Positions 45,116 to 57,200 of a stretch of 64,000 bases of DNA are shown piece after piece. Every line of letters begins with the position of its first letter. The first letter of the stretch is position 1. The stretch is from Achatina immaculata. Its lineage: Eukaryota > Mollusca > Gastropoda > Stylommatophora > Achatinidae. The notes under the pieces were generated by a model. That model was not told where the DNA came from. It did not search any database and saw only the letters and a program-made list of their open reading frames with translations. The translations under genes were made by a program, and so were the position numbers. The DNA is taken from assembly GCA_009760885.1 (NCBI GenBank), contig CM019710.1, positions 4,334,686 to 4,398,685 on the forward strand. Direction: 5' to 3'.

Positions 45116-45550
45116 TGAAGAAAAAGAAGTAAAAATTCCCCCAATGAAATCTTGTTTTCCTATACTTTTAACATCTAAATTCTAACAAACCCCCCCCCCC
45201 CCTCCTCTAAATTTTAATTTCTTTCCCCTCTAAATCCCACCATCTTGAAAAACAAAAAGAAATGGGAAAAAACAAAACTCATCACCACATTATGGCTACT
45301 GGTCCCCCCGTATTTATTATCCAATAAGTAACAAATGTGATTAAACAAATTCTGTCACCAGGGCATCACCCACCAGTACAATGGCACAACCTTCAAAATC
45401 TGATACACTTTTGGAATAACTTTTCACAAACACACATACCATTCGCATAACAAACATATACACGAAACTGACCTAGAGTACGATCACATATAATCATGCA
45501 TGTAAGCGCTGACCAGACAAGCAATGAAATGTAGATATATACAAGTGTAT
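45115..45550. other. No gene seen
   Basis: Spacer with a poly-C run at about 45190-45202. Confidence 0.4.
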
Positions 45551-45554
45551 ATAT

Positions 45555-46135
45555 AGGGTGCCTCAAGGGCCACATTTAAATCAACAAGCTTTCTTTGCTA
45601 TCTTATATATAAACAGGTGGAAAATAAAAGTGACAATTATAAAGTAAAGGTGAAATGATTGGTTTTTTTTTTTGTTGTCTGGTTTCTCATGCCTTTTAAA
45701 ATGATTTTTAAAATGTTTTTCTTACCTTTAATCAAATAAATTACATTTACATTAACAACTTCATAAAGGTAAAAGGTTAAATTCCTGTCTCCATGCCATT
45801 AAGGCATATTAGGGGATATAGGCTTGTACTTCCATGAGCTTCAGCACATGAAAGTGTGATGTGGTCAGTATCTCGCCTGGCCCGCATTTACCTTCCCAGA
45901 TTTCTCTGGTACCCTGTTTTAGAGGCTGGGTGGACCCTGGGGTTTTTCTGGTGTGCACTAGAAAAAAAAAAAAAAATCATAGTGCTGGAACTTGAACCCA
46001 GTACCGCTGGACTAGTAAATTGAGTGCCTAACCACTCAGCCAACCCGGTCACCATAATAACCTCATAGACAACAACAACAACAACAACAACATACCAGGC
46101 CAGATTCAGCCCATGAGCCACAAGACTGACACCCC
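45555..46135. mobile_element. hAT-type non-autonomous element interrupted by a SINE
   Basis: The right end reversed reads CAGGGGTGTCAGTCTTGTGG. The left end reads GGGTGCCTCAAGGGCCACAT. Flanks are both (AT)-rich (TATATATA), so the 8-bp duplication cannot be verified. It shares interior sequence with the element at 10094. Confidence 0.5.
45783..46060 (-). mobile_element. tRNA-derived SINE, type W
   Basis: The minus strand shows GACCGGGTTGGCTGAGTGGT (A-box region) and GGTACTGGGTTCAAGTTCCA (B-box region). A poly-T stretch and the CAGAAAAACCCCAGGG, GCCAGGCGAGATACTGACC and CATGGAGACAGGAA segments follow. Nearly full length. Confidence 0.75.
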
Positions 46136-46439
46136 TGATATATATAAATGACCTTACATTGTCATATTCTTGAGCTAATACTGTAGAGTTAGCAATGCAT
46201 TAATCATTTCAAGCTGAATTCAGTTATGGCTGAACAATGACAGATTCAAATATCTGTATTCGTAAAAATATCTGAATATATGAATAATAAAAACTTGAAG
46301 ACTTACACATCATTTTTTTTTTCTATTTAATTTTCAAAAGTGGTGGTTTAAGAGTGCTTGAACTCTGTTGGAGGTGAGTTTAATTTAATTAATTATATCG
46401 CTAGTCTTTAAAATGTTTGGAATTCTTTGTATTATTTGC

Positions 46440-46895
46440 TGCTAGTGTGCTATAACCAGCACCACTTCTATGTATTACTTGCCATTAGACTAGTTGCTAT
46501 AATCTGCACTACTTCTATGTATTACTTGCCATTAGACTAGTTGCTATAATCTGCACTACTTCTATGTATTACTTGCCATTAGACTAGTTGCTCTAATCTG
46601 CACTACTTCTATGTATTACTTGCCATTAGACTAGTTGCTATAATATGCACTACTTCTATGTATTACTTGCCATTAGACTAGTTGCTATAATCTGCACTAC
46701 TTCTATGTATTACTTGCCATTAGACTAGTTGCTATAATCAGCACCACTTCTATGTATTACTTGCCGTTATACTAGTGTGCTATAATCAGCACCACTTCTA
46801 TGTATTACTTGCCATTAGACTAGCTGCTATAATCAGCACCACTTCTATGTATTACTTACCGTTATACTAGTGTGCTATAATCAGCATCACTATAA
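46440..46895. repeat. 47-bp minisatellite, about 9 units
   Basis: Units of GCTATAATCTGCACTACTTC plus TATGTATTACTTGCCATTAG plus ACTAGTT. Spacer DNA to about 47290 follows, with no gene seen. Confidence 0.9.
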
Positions 46896-47289
46896 TCTCT
46901 ATTGACCCGAAGATTATATAAATAATACCTCTAAATTTATGGTAAAACATTTATTTATAATTATGGAAAAAAATTTCACACATGTACTTATATCAGTCTC
47001 TACATCCATGGTGCACTACATGTATTGAAAAAAGACTAAGCAGGAAATGTAATTTTTTTTTTTAAACCATAAAAAACTTACTTGCAACAATGCTTCCAGT
47101 GAGCAAAGATTAATGGATCTAGCTTTCATATTCTGCCAAATCAGAGCAACTCAAAATACATATTTGGTACAAATTATTTTTAAAAACTGGCATTTCTCTA
47201 CACAAAGAGTCCCCCCCCCCCCATAAATCTTGAAAATGCATCGATATAAATAAATTATTTGTTAATAAAAACACCAGATTCTTCATCCA

Positions 47290-47880
47290 CTGAATTATCT
47301 TGCTGTAACCATAGCTACAGACAATGTCATGGCAAAGCTCTTCGAACGCTGGTACCGAGTCACGTGGGACTCAGGTGCCAGGATGTCATGAGCTGCCAGA
47401 GATAAATCCAACGAAGCAAGAGCTGAAACAGCAACTGAGAATGGATCAACCCTTACTCCAGTGACCGCAGCAACACTTGTTGGAAGAGCTAGCACACTCG
47501 GGGAGATGTGATATGTATCGTCAGTCACTCTACAGCAGGCATTTGGAGCACAGACCCTTGGTAACAGCTTAGTTTACCTTTGGGGGGGGGGGGGGTACCT
47601 CATATTCTTTCGCTATCAGCTTTTAAAAGCTGATTTCCCCAAACTTCCCATCTTCCCTTGGGGTGCAGGAATGGTTTGAACTGATGTGACTTCTCAGACT
47701 GAAGGGAGCAGGTTCTACCCCTGTCACTGCGGCTTCCACACAGGCAGTGTTTTTGCAGGTACTACATATAGAGCTTGGTGCAGAATCCTGTAACATTTTA
47801 ACATAGCACAAGAGACTCATCTGGCTGCACTTCAGTGCCATAAGAACACTTATCTTGTCTTCTTCCTCATGTACCTTTCA
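47290..47880 (-). other. Unidentified moderately coding-like region
   Basis: Two minus-strand open frames (47295-47528 and 47623-47841) share a weak AAVTGV-x-x-x-PFS motif. That hints at an old internal duplication or a transposon remnant. No start, splice or family evidence. Not called as a gene. Confidence 0.3.
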
Positions 47881-48250
47881 GTGTTGAGGGGGCAAACAGA
47901 CATCTTAATAAGGCTTGGTGACCTGCGTCATATAATGGGACATTGAAGGTTTCTGTAAGTTCCTCCCTCCGTCTCTTGCGTGGGCGGGAGCCTCTTCCTC
48001 TGTCACCTACAAATCTTAGTGTGAATGTCTTCTGTGATATACTGTCTGGTGGTAACCGTGTAACATGGCCAAACCATGTGATTTGTTGTTTCTGGATGTA
48101 GTGTAATACTGGTATTGCTCCAACCTTTGCCCTGATGATGTCTTTTGTGGTTTTGTCTCTTCTTGTTACATTTAATATTTTCCTTAAACATCTTATTTCT
48201 GTTGTGATGGCTTTCCCTTTTTTTTTTGTTTTTGGCTGTTAGTGTCCATG
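47880..48250 (-). mobile_element. LINE 3' fragment, family H
   Basis: Minus-strand frames read HYIQKQQITWFGHVTRLPPD, then FVGDRGRGSRPRKRR, then NVPLYDAGHQA. WFGHV-x-RLP is a typical RT tail. Frameshifted. Confidence 0.55.
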
Positions 48251-48257
48251 TTTGACA

Positions 48258-48640
48258 TTGATAGCACAGAACTGGGAGGAATACTATGTTGTAGGACTAT
48301 ATCCATGGATAATCTCTAAGCAGAACTGGGATGAATACTATGTTGTAGGACTACATCCATGGATAATATCTAGGCAGAACTGGGAGGAATACTGTGTTGT
48401 AGGACTACATCCATGGATAATCTCTAGGCAGAACTGGGAGGAATACTGTGTTGTAGGACTACATCCATGGATAACCTCTAGGCAGAACTGGGAGGAATAC
48501 TGTGTTGTAGGACTACATCCATGGATAATCTCTAGGCAGAACTAGGAGGAATACTATGTTGTAGGACTACATCCATGGATAACCTCTAGGCAGAACTGGG
48601 AGGAATACTGTGTTGTAGGACTACATCCATGAAAAAAATC
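48258..48640. repeat. 54-bp minisatellite, about 7 units
   Basis: Units of CAGAACTGGGAGGAATACTG, TGTTGTAGGACTACATCCAT, GGATAATCTCTAGG. Because 54 is a multiple of three it stays open as an 18-residue repeat on the plus strand. Nothing else supports coding. Confidence 0.9.
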
Positions 48641-49590
48641 TAGTCTGCTAGCCTTTAAGTAATTGTACCATCTTTCTTGGACACACAATCTTTGCTCCTC
48701 AGACTTTTATTTTACCCCATTCTGTCACTTTTCTAGCTGAAAGGCTTTAAGAGAATCTTTTAGGTTAGTCTATAAAGGCTTGAAAGACATCTGGTCTCAT
48801 CAACAGATAAATAGATAAAATGTCAGCATTTGTCTTTGGTATACCAAATACGAGGATATCAGACATCTTTGAAAAAAAAAAAGGAAAAAAATTAGGACAT
48901 ATGAAAAAGTTTTCAAAAAATAGGACAAAACTATGGCTAAAATTAAAGAGAAACACAATGGCTGGGGGTGCTTGAACACTAGTTTCCCCTTCATACTTCA
49001 TGAGTTCGAATCATTGTAAAGTAGTGTTAAGAGTGGATTTTCTAGGCAAATAATTACGGCTAGAACAGCCAAAACATCAAATAAAATAGGCACGAATTAT
49101 GTCCAAAACAAAAGGGAAAGAGGCAGTCATACTAACAAAAGAAACAGCTATGGCCAGAAATGACCAAACATACCCCCCCCCAAAAAAAAAAAGAACAATT
49201 ATTTGCAGAGCAAACATGGCAAGAAGTGAAATAACAGTTATAAAACAGACATGAACAACATACAAAAGGCAAGAGATTATGTCCAAAACAGAAACAGTTA
49301 CAGCCCAGAGAGACAGACAAACATCAAATAACAAAACATCATGTCTAATACATACAAACATACACAATCAGCACTTCTGTCAAGAACAGACAAAACAATA
49401 TACAAGACAAATAATTATGCCTAACACAAACAAAACATCAAAGCAAACAGTAATATCAAACATAAACAAGCCAGCTATATCTAATACAAAGAAAATAAAA
49501 CATACAAAACAGAAACAATTATATCCATAATAATTATATCTATGAACAGAAACATACCAAAGGGTAAACCCATTACATACTAAAGGTAGC
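48640..49590. other. Spacer with loose ACAAA-rich repetition
   Basis: From about 49080 to 49560 the plus strand has irregular units around CAAACATACAAAACAGAAACA and ATTATGTCTAATACA (21 and 15 bases, consensus only). It may be an old minisatellite that decayed beside the one at 49590. Confidence 0.4.
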
Positions 49591-50210
49591 AATTATACCC
49601 ACAACATACATACCAAAGGGAAAACAGTTATACCCATTACATACCAAAGGTAGCAATTATACCTACAACATACATACCAAAGGGTAATCCAATTATACCC
49701 ATTACATACCAAAGGTAGCAATTATACCTACAACATACATACCAAAGGGTAATCCAATTATACCCATTACATACCAAAGGTAGCAATTATACCTACAACA
49801 TACATACCAAAGGGTAATCCAATTATACCCATTACATACCAAAGGTAGCAATTATACCTACAACATACATACCAAAGGGTAATCCAATTATACCCATTAC
49901 ATACCAAAGGTAGCAATTATACCTATAACATACATACCAAAGGGTAATCCAATTATACCCATTACATACCAAAGGTAGCAATTATACCTACAACATACAT
50001 ACCAAAGGGTAATCCAATTATACCCATTACATACCAAAGGTAGCAATTATACCCACAACATACATACCAAAGGGTAATCCAATTATACCCATTACATACC
50101 AAAGGTAGCAATTATACCCACAACATACATACCAAAGGGTAATCCAATTATACCCATTACATACCAAAGGTAGCAATTATACCCACAACATACATACCCA
50201 AAGGGTAAAC
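49590..50210. repeat. 65-bp minisatellite, about 9 units
   Basis: Units of ACCAAAGGGTAATCCAATTA, TACCCATTACATACCAAAGG, TAGCAATTATACCTACAACA, TACAT. Each unit contains the inner half-repeat ACATACCAAAGG twice. Confidence 0.9.
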
Positions 50211-51040
50211 AATCATACCCACTGCAAACAACACATAAAAAGATTAAAAAAATGTTCCCCCCATACATCTCAATCAAAGTACATACCATAACTTCAAAAG
50301 GCACATTCATTGATGGAAAGCACTGGTGTATACAAATATAACCTTAAAACATTGTACACAAACAACCTGAGTAGATAAAGAACACATCCCATTTTTACAA
50401 CCATCAAAAAATTACATTTAAAAATGCATTAATACAAAAACAATTATTACCGTCATGAAAGAGTAAACAAACAAAATCGGGATAATGTTGTAAATTCCTC
50501 TAAAAGTGATGAACCAATATGAAAAAAAAGAAAAGGCTAAATATGACATCACAGCACTGCTTATTAAGCAAATGATCAGTTATATTTATATACAAGCAAT
50601 GAAAACAAAATAGTGCTTATATATGTGTGTGATATGTGCCACAGAGCCACAAAATGCTGCTCATATCAACGGCAGGGCATGAAGCAACACAAGGTTAGAA
50701 CATGTGGAAGAGGTCCTGCGGTGAAATAATGAAAGAGTTACAGTAAAACTAATGAACCTGAACGAAGAGGTGCATGTAATGACAGTCTGAGCCATGAAGA
50801 TGATCCACAGCCACCAGGTCACACAAGAGGGAGTGGGCCTCAGACAGAAAACCTGGGAAGAAAAGAAACTGCAGATCTGGGAGGAACTACAGTGAAGCTC
50901 ATGCTAATGTGAACTAACTGGCTCCAGAAAGATTTTGAATATTTTTACCAGCCATAGACAATAAATAATAGAGACCTACTTGCTCAGCGTGAGCTAAAAG
51001 ATATGTAGGTCATAAAAGCAAAAAAAAAACAAAACAAACA
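50210..51040. other. No gene seen
   Basis: AT-rich spacer. Nothing recognisable. Confidence 0.4.
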
Positions 51041-51330
51041 AAACTGGAAATGGATTGGTCATGTGCTCTGAAGAGACCCCAGCAACATCGCTAAAACAGC
51101 CACGCGACGGAAAGGGGGAAAAAATGAGAGGACGACTGAGGACTACCTGACGGAGAACTATAGAAGAGGAAATGAGGAGCATGCAGTACAGCTGGGGCAC
51201 AATACAAAAGGCTGGCTACGGACCATGAGAGGTGGAGAGAATTTGTTGCTGCCATGCAAGACACCGCAGGGCATAATGGGGAGTAACTGCTTAGCCGACT
51301 ACCAACCAAGGACATGGATGCATGCGTGGA
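51040..51330 (+). mobile_element. LINE 3' fragment, family E
   Basis: The plus strand reads WIGHVL, then RDPSNIAKTATRRKG, RGRLRTT, RRTIEEEMRSMQYSWGTIQK, then frameshifted tail. Sister of the antisense copy at 2975. Confidence 0.6.
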
Positions 51331-51399
51331 TGAACTAACTGGAGAGACTGCAGCCCAGGTTACAAAGTGAACTAACTACCAGAGGAACTGCTGATCAAG

Positions 51400-51515
51400 C
51401 TCATCATAATGAGACATAAAAGTGAACTGAGAAATTATAATGAGACCTAAAAGTGAACTGAGAAATTATAATGAGACATAAAAGTGAACTGAGAAATTAT
51501 AATGAGACTGGTAGC
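51400..51515. repeat. 31-bp minisatellite, about 3 units
   Basis: Units of AATGAGACATAAAAGTGAAC plus TGAGAAATTAT. Confidence 0.85.
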
Positions 51516-51675
51516 AATAAAGTGAAATTTTAAAAAATGGAAGGTGTGGTGAATCTAGCGACGGTAAGGCATAAATCAAACAATATACCGGGATGAAATA
51601 AAGTGAAGCTTGTGGTGAAGAATAAATAAGGTGAATCAACAAATCAAAGAAATACTGTAAGGCATGTGAAAGTCT

Positions 51676-51915
51676 GGTGCCGCCGTGGCGTTGTGGTTAG
51701 TGCATTCAACTACTGACCAGAAGGCCCTTGGTTCAATTCTGCACTGGGCAGAACTTATCATAATGACAGGCACCAGGGATCAACCCAGTGTCCAGAAATG
51801 GGACCCCCCCCGGGTTTCCCTGGGAAAACAACGCTAGCAGAGTTTAGCTATTGACCTCCCTACCTCATACTGCTGCAGTGGCCTGGAAATGCAAAAGGCA
51901 ATAACACTCCACACC
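51676..51915 (+). mobile_element. tRNA-derived SINE, type V
   Basis: Head GCCGTGGCGTTGTGGTTAGT (A box) and GGTTCAATTCTGC (B box). The body has CAACCCAGTGTCCAGAAATG and CCTGGGAAAACAACGC. It ends CTGGAAATGCAAAAGGCAAT. Same family as 18640. Confidence 0.75.
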
Positions 51916-52084
51916 CTTGCAACACTGCAAATGCCACAGAACTTAATAATACAGTATACCATAAGCTATGAAGTTAACAAATAACTGAGCATGCTGCAGT
52001 GAACATGTTAAATGAACAGTTAGTGTAAAAACTGTGTAAGTAATAATTAACAGTAAAGTTAGCAAAACCACCCTCTTTTGCCTA

Positions 52085-52372
52085 ACGACAGGTCATTGAA
52101 GAACTACTAAGCCACCTACATCGACTAAAAACATTTCACATAGACGAGTGTCCATGTGGCAGCAGAGCCCAGACTCCAGAACATATCCTACAAGAGTCCT
52201 CAAACCATGTGGACTTGAGGCGTGAGACATGACCATAGGACACAAGCCTGGGGCAAAAGCTTTGGGGCTCCTATCAGTATCTGGAGAGGACTGCAGGCTT
52301 TGCCATGTCGACAGGGATCAGGATCTGACGTGACCAACAACCCCGAACGCAGAAGAAGAAGAAGAAGAGTAA
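52085..52372 (+). mobile_element. LINE C-terminal fragment with CPCG zinc knuckle and (AAG)n tail
   Basis: The plus strand reads LSHLHRLKTFHIDECPCGSR, AQTPEHILQE, then KLWGSYQYLERTAGFAMSTG, IRI-stop. C-P-C-G followed by T-P-E-H-I-L is the C-terminal cysteine motif of I/Jockey-type LINEs. The 3' end is (GAA)n at 52351-52368. Two internal stops. Possibly the same kind of element as the RNase H fragment at 60960. Confidence 0.75.
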
Positions 52373-52519
52373 AATAACAACTAAATAACAGTGAAACCAG
52401 CAAGTATGAACCTGCAAAGTAAACCAATAACTGGAGGTAACTGAAGGCAAGCCTGTGATAAACGATAAATTTAATTAAGTTAAAAGATGAACTGCAGTCA
52501 AGCTGGTGATAAGCTTCAA

Positions 52520-52905
52520 ACCAAAAACTGAGCTAAGCCATGATAAGCTATAACTAAGAACTGGGGGAACCAACTTAAGCCATGATAAGCTATAAACTAA
52601 GAACTGGGGGAACCAACTTAAGCCATGATAAGCTATAAACTAAGAACTGGGGGAACCAACTTAAGCCATGATAAGCTATAAACTAAGAACTGGGGGAACC
52701 AACTTAAGCCATGATAAGCTATAACTAAGAACTGGGGGAACCAACTTAAGCCATGATAAGCTATAACTAAGAACTGGGGGAACCAACTTAAGCCATGATA
52801 AGCTATAACTAAGAACTGGGGGAACCAACTTAAGCCATGATAAGCTATAAACTAAGAACTGGGGGAACCAACTTAAGCCATGATAAGCTATAACTAAGAA
52901 CTGAA
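52520..52905. repeat. 42/43-bp minisatellite, about 9 units
   Basis: Units of AACTGGGGGAACCAACTTAA plus GCCATGATAAGCTATAAACT plus AAG. Units with and without the extra A alternate. Confidence 0.9.
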
Positions 52906-53720
52906 AAAACAAGCTATGAGGATAATTTACTACGGTCAGTAGGAAATAATAACACATCATGGAACGACATAACCGGGAAAGGGAAAGCACTGTCAACAAG
53001 TTAATGAACTGCCACAATACACAGTTAAAATCATCATTATCATCACAAATGACAAAAAAATTAATTACAGCCAAACAAATTTATCCAAGAATACCCTCCT
53101 ACAAACTCACATGAAATGTAATTTTAAATAAAATGACTATAAAATATAAACTTCCCATTCCAAAAAAAAAAAAATCACTAAAAAAAAGGCATCCAATATT
53201 TCAAGGACTGACAGTTATCACCCTCATCAACTTAATAGTTAACATTAACAATCATTATGTTATTCATTTCAAATTCATATAACAAAGTAATCACAATTTA
53301 ACTTATCCAAATTATCTTAAACATACAAAAACTCAATATGTAATAAATGTAATTTCATGCATTTTAAATAACAATCACAAATTTTTATCTTTTACATTAC
53401 CTGAACAATCAGTTTTTCTATAAAATTATTACCCAAAAATCGTATAAATAATTAAAATTCCCCCTTAATCTGTCTACTAGAAAAAAAAGTAGACAATTTC
53501 TACATATTTCAAAGAGAAAAACATGAATATAAACTTTAGAAAGCCATAGATAAAACAAAATAAATTTTTTTAAAAATTAATCGGAGCCTAATCGAAAGCC
53601 AAATACTTGCTAGGAGAAATCTGGCCAATTATGTTGCATACAGGACAACTGGATGTTTTATGACAATTTTTTTTTTCCTCCTTGCATTTCTACTGCTTTA
53701 TTACAGAGTTTTTAAATTAA
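52905..53720 (-). other. AT-rich region downstream of the PCSK7-like stop, probable 3' UTR or flank
   Basis: No coding signal. On the minus strand an AATAAA hexamer at 53702-53697 lies only 20 bases past the stop. The true poly(A) site cannot be fixed from sequence alone. Confidence 0.4.
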
Positions 53721-53721
53721 G

Positions 53722-54219
53722 TTAAGAGAATAACTCGGCTGGTTCTGCTGCTTCTTCACTGTTCTGTCCCCTGTTGCCCGGAAGAAGGCTTTCAGAGTTA
53801 TCTCCCACTGACTCACAAGGGAGGTAATCAGGCACTTTATTTTCACAAGATTCAATGCTGAAGGTCGACAGAGGAATGTCCTCTGGCACCCTGACCCCTA
53901 CATCTCTACCACCCCTACTTTCCCTCTCTGTCCTGAGCAATCGTGACATTTCCGATGCATCAAAAATATCCTCTTCATCATCATCACCACCGTCATCGCT
54001 CATGCAGTTCATCGCACTGCCTCTGGCGGACGCCAGCTCTCCATTTGGAAGAAACAAAGAATCTTGTCCGTTAACAGCTACACCAGCCAGCATCTGGGCC
54101 CGTTGTATCAAACGTATGTTGCGAGCAACCTCCTTTTTCTCATCATTGTAGCAGAATAGATACTCTAAGGTTTCATAAATGGCCATTATGAAGCAGAAGG
54201 CACCAGTCAGAATAAGAAT
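53722..54219 (-). CDS. PCSK7: PCSK7-like last exon: membrane span and cytoplasmic tail
   Basis: The acceptor TTTTGTTTTCAG (AG at 54221-54220) is followed by [20 protein letters not shown] and a tail ending [12 protein letters not shown] (TAA at 53724-53722). The tail has an acidic run ([13 protein letters not shown]) immediately followed by ASEMSRLL. The latter contains E-x-x-x-L-L, an acidic dileucine-type sorting signal. This combination is suited to trans-Golgi/endosome cycling of a membrane protease, which is inference from motif knowledge. Phase 0 junction with the exon at 58850. Confidence 0.88.
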   Translation of the reverse strand: MLILTGAFCFIMAIYETLEYLFCYNDEKKEVARNIRLIQRAQMLAGVAVNGQDSLFLPNGELASARGSAMNCMSDDGGDDDEEDIFDASEMSRLLRTERESRGGRDVGVRVPEDIPLSTFSIESCENKVPDYLPCESVGDNSESLLPGNRGQNSEEAAEPAELFS

Positions 54220-57200
54220 CTGAAAACAAAAATTACAAAATGAAAAAAAAAAAACACAGTTATACTCTTGTTACAGGGTAGGAAATACGGAAGACAGTTT
54301 CATTCAGTCTTCTAGAGGGCGTTTTTAAAGTCTCACTACACTTTCTACGAAGAACAATTGGAAAATGAAGTAAATGACGATCATCACAAAATGTGCTAAA
54401 AAAAAAAAGTAATTTAATTAGTTACAATAGTGACTGCAGTGACACAACGCTGTTTTGGGTTCGCTGGAATGTACCACTGAAATATTCATTATAACGCGTG
54501 TTGGAAATGTCCACCACGGTCTTCAAGACATGACTGTACACGTCTCTTCATATCGTCAAATACTTAGTGCAGTGTGTCTGTTGTTATTTCTTGAATGGTA
54601 ATTCTGACTGCTTCTTTCAGGTCCTCAGTTGTTTGTACATTATTTTTGTAAACATTTCCTTTCAAGAAACCCCATAGATAATAATCTAATGGATTTAGAT
54701 CTGGAGAACGAGCAGGCCAGATTCCACAAGACATTATGCGATTTGCGAAAATTTCTTCCAAAAAACTTTGTGTTGCTCTAGCTGCGTGTGCAGTTGCACT
54801 ATCTTGCTGGAACCACGCTTCTTCAATTTCACGTTAATTCAGCTGTTCTAAAAAAAGCTCCAGAATGTCAGTATGGTACCGATCGGCATTTACAGTGTTG
54901 TTGAAGAAAATTGGTCCAATTAAACGTTTTCTGCTGATGGCACACCATACTCCAATTTTCGCATTGTGTAGCTGCGCTTCATGAAATGCACTGGTATTAA
55001 CACTGCTCCAAATACGATTATTTTGTCTATTAACGTATCCAGATAGATGAAATCATGCCTCATCAGAGAAGAATGTTAAATCGAGAAATGACTCCTCTTC
55101 TTCAGCTAAAAATACTTGAAATCACATGGAGTAGTTGATTGATTGTCACATTCTTTTAGTTCAGACACAACAGAAATCCTGTATGGATGAAAATTTAACC
55201 AATGTTTAAGAATTTTGTGCACTGTGCTCAGTGATATGTTCACTTCTTGTGACATTTTCCTTAAGGACTTGCATGGACTTTTCAGGATTCTGTCTTGGAT
55301 ATCTAGACATTTTTCTTCAGACACAGCGGGTCTACCAGATTGCAGAGCATCTTCCACAGTTCCTGTATCATGAAACTTATTCAACAAATTTCTAACCATA
55401 GGGTGATGAGGAAACTGTTTATCAGGAAATGTTGCTATAAATCTTTGAACTACCATCCACGTGTATCGACTGCCATTTTGAAACACTTGTTCAACCAAAA
55501 AAACTCTTTCTTCTATTGATAACACCATTCTGTTTTGAGTGCAAAAAAATTACTCCAGCAGATGGCAACCATTCACTGCATTTTTCTTCACAATTGACTG
55601 TGCAGCACATTTTTTTATGATGTCATTTTCTTCAGTTTTACACAGAAAGTGTAGTGAGACTATAAAAACACCCTGTAGTATCAGCAAGCAAGGGTGAGGA
55701 GCCAGTGAAAGAATTTTCTGACTCCATTCAACCATGATTCCACACAGTCCTACTGACAAGTCAGCAAGCAAGGGTGAGGAGCCAGTGAAAGAAGTTTCTG
55801 ACTCCATTCAACCATGATTCCACACAGTCCTACTGACAAGTCAGCAAGCAAGGGTGAGGAGCCAGTGAAAGAAGTTTATGACTCCATTGAACCATGATTC
55901 CATCCAGCCCCATTGACAGGTTTCTCTTTCCCATGTTTGCTTCAAAACGGGATAGAAAAATTTACCCAAAAAATTTTTTTGGAGAAAATATGGATAGTCT
56001 TTCTTGTATGTCCCTGGAACTACGAGCTGGTGCTCTTTGTAGCTGAGGCAGTGACGATGCTGAGGTACATCATGCTGGCTTGGGGGTGGGTCGTGGCAGC
56101 TTTTTTTTCAATCCTTGAATGCAGCTAAAAAGTACTGGGAGGAGGGGTTGTGTGTACAATGCTTCTTTAGGAGACTCCATTACCATAGGGACCAAGGCGA
56201 TCCCTGTTCCCATTAGCCAGGCTAGACCTGTTACTTGGGGTATCAACGGAGAGGTGGCTCAGGATCTTGGCTGGCTGTGGTTTGCCAGCCCTGATGCTAG
56301 TATGACAGCTATGGCTTGCCAACCCTGACTCTAGCATGTCAGCTATGGCTTGCCAACCCTGACTCTAGCATGTCAGCTATGGCTTGCCAACCCTGATACT
56401 AGCATGTCAGCTATGGCTTGCCAACCCTGATGCTAGTATGACAGCTGCAGTTTGCCAACCCTGACTCTAGCATGTCAGCTATGACTTGCCAACCCTGACT
56501 CTAGCATGTCAGCTATGGCTTGCCAACCCTGACACTAGCATGTCAGCTATGGCTTGCCAACCCTGATGCTAGCATGTCAGCTATGGCTTGCCAACCCTGA
56601 TGCTAGCATGTCAGCTATGGCTTGCCAACCCTGACTCTAGCATGTCAGCTATGGCTTGCCAACCCTGATGCTTGCATGTCAGCTATGAGTCATCACCTGC
56701 CAAAACAGACTGTCATTTTTAATTTAAAACTTCATATATATTGTTAATGGAATATAAGTTTTTAAATTGTGGACACAATATTTTGATTTCTTAAATGCTA
56801 TGCACATTCCACATTCCTCTATGGTGTAAGAAGCACAGACATCACATAAGAAAGTAGAAAAGAAAACTTAGGCTATTGAAATATGGGCATGCAGATGAAT
56901 AGGGCAAATTCTATGGTCAGAGAAGAAAACAAAGAGAGATACTCTATCAAATGAAGCTTAGGCGAGAAATAATGAAAAAAAATATTAACCAGACAGTTAA
57001 ACTATTTAGCCACACCATATACAGAGATCCCAGAGCCCAGGTATGGCCCTGAGAGAGGAGCACTGTGTAAACTCTGCGGGTTCCTACGAAGATCCTCTGC
57101 AACCGTTGGATTCATGGAGACAGCCCAACTCTTTGTTTATAAGGCTAAGCATACAAAACTTAACACAGAAGAAGAAGAGGAAGAAGAAAAAATACTTGAC

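Noticed and set aside
47295..47841. Two minus-strand frames as a host gene
   Set aside because: Only weak internal similarity (AAVTGV); no splice or family support.
48252..48545. 18-residue repeat protein (QNWEEYCVVGLHPWIISR)
   Set aside because: 54-bp minisatellite, a multiple of three; no other coding evidence.
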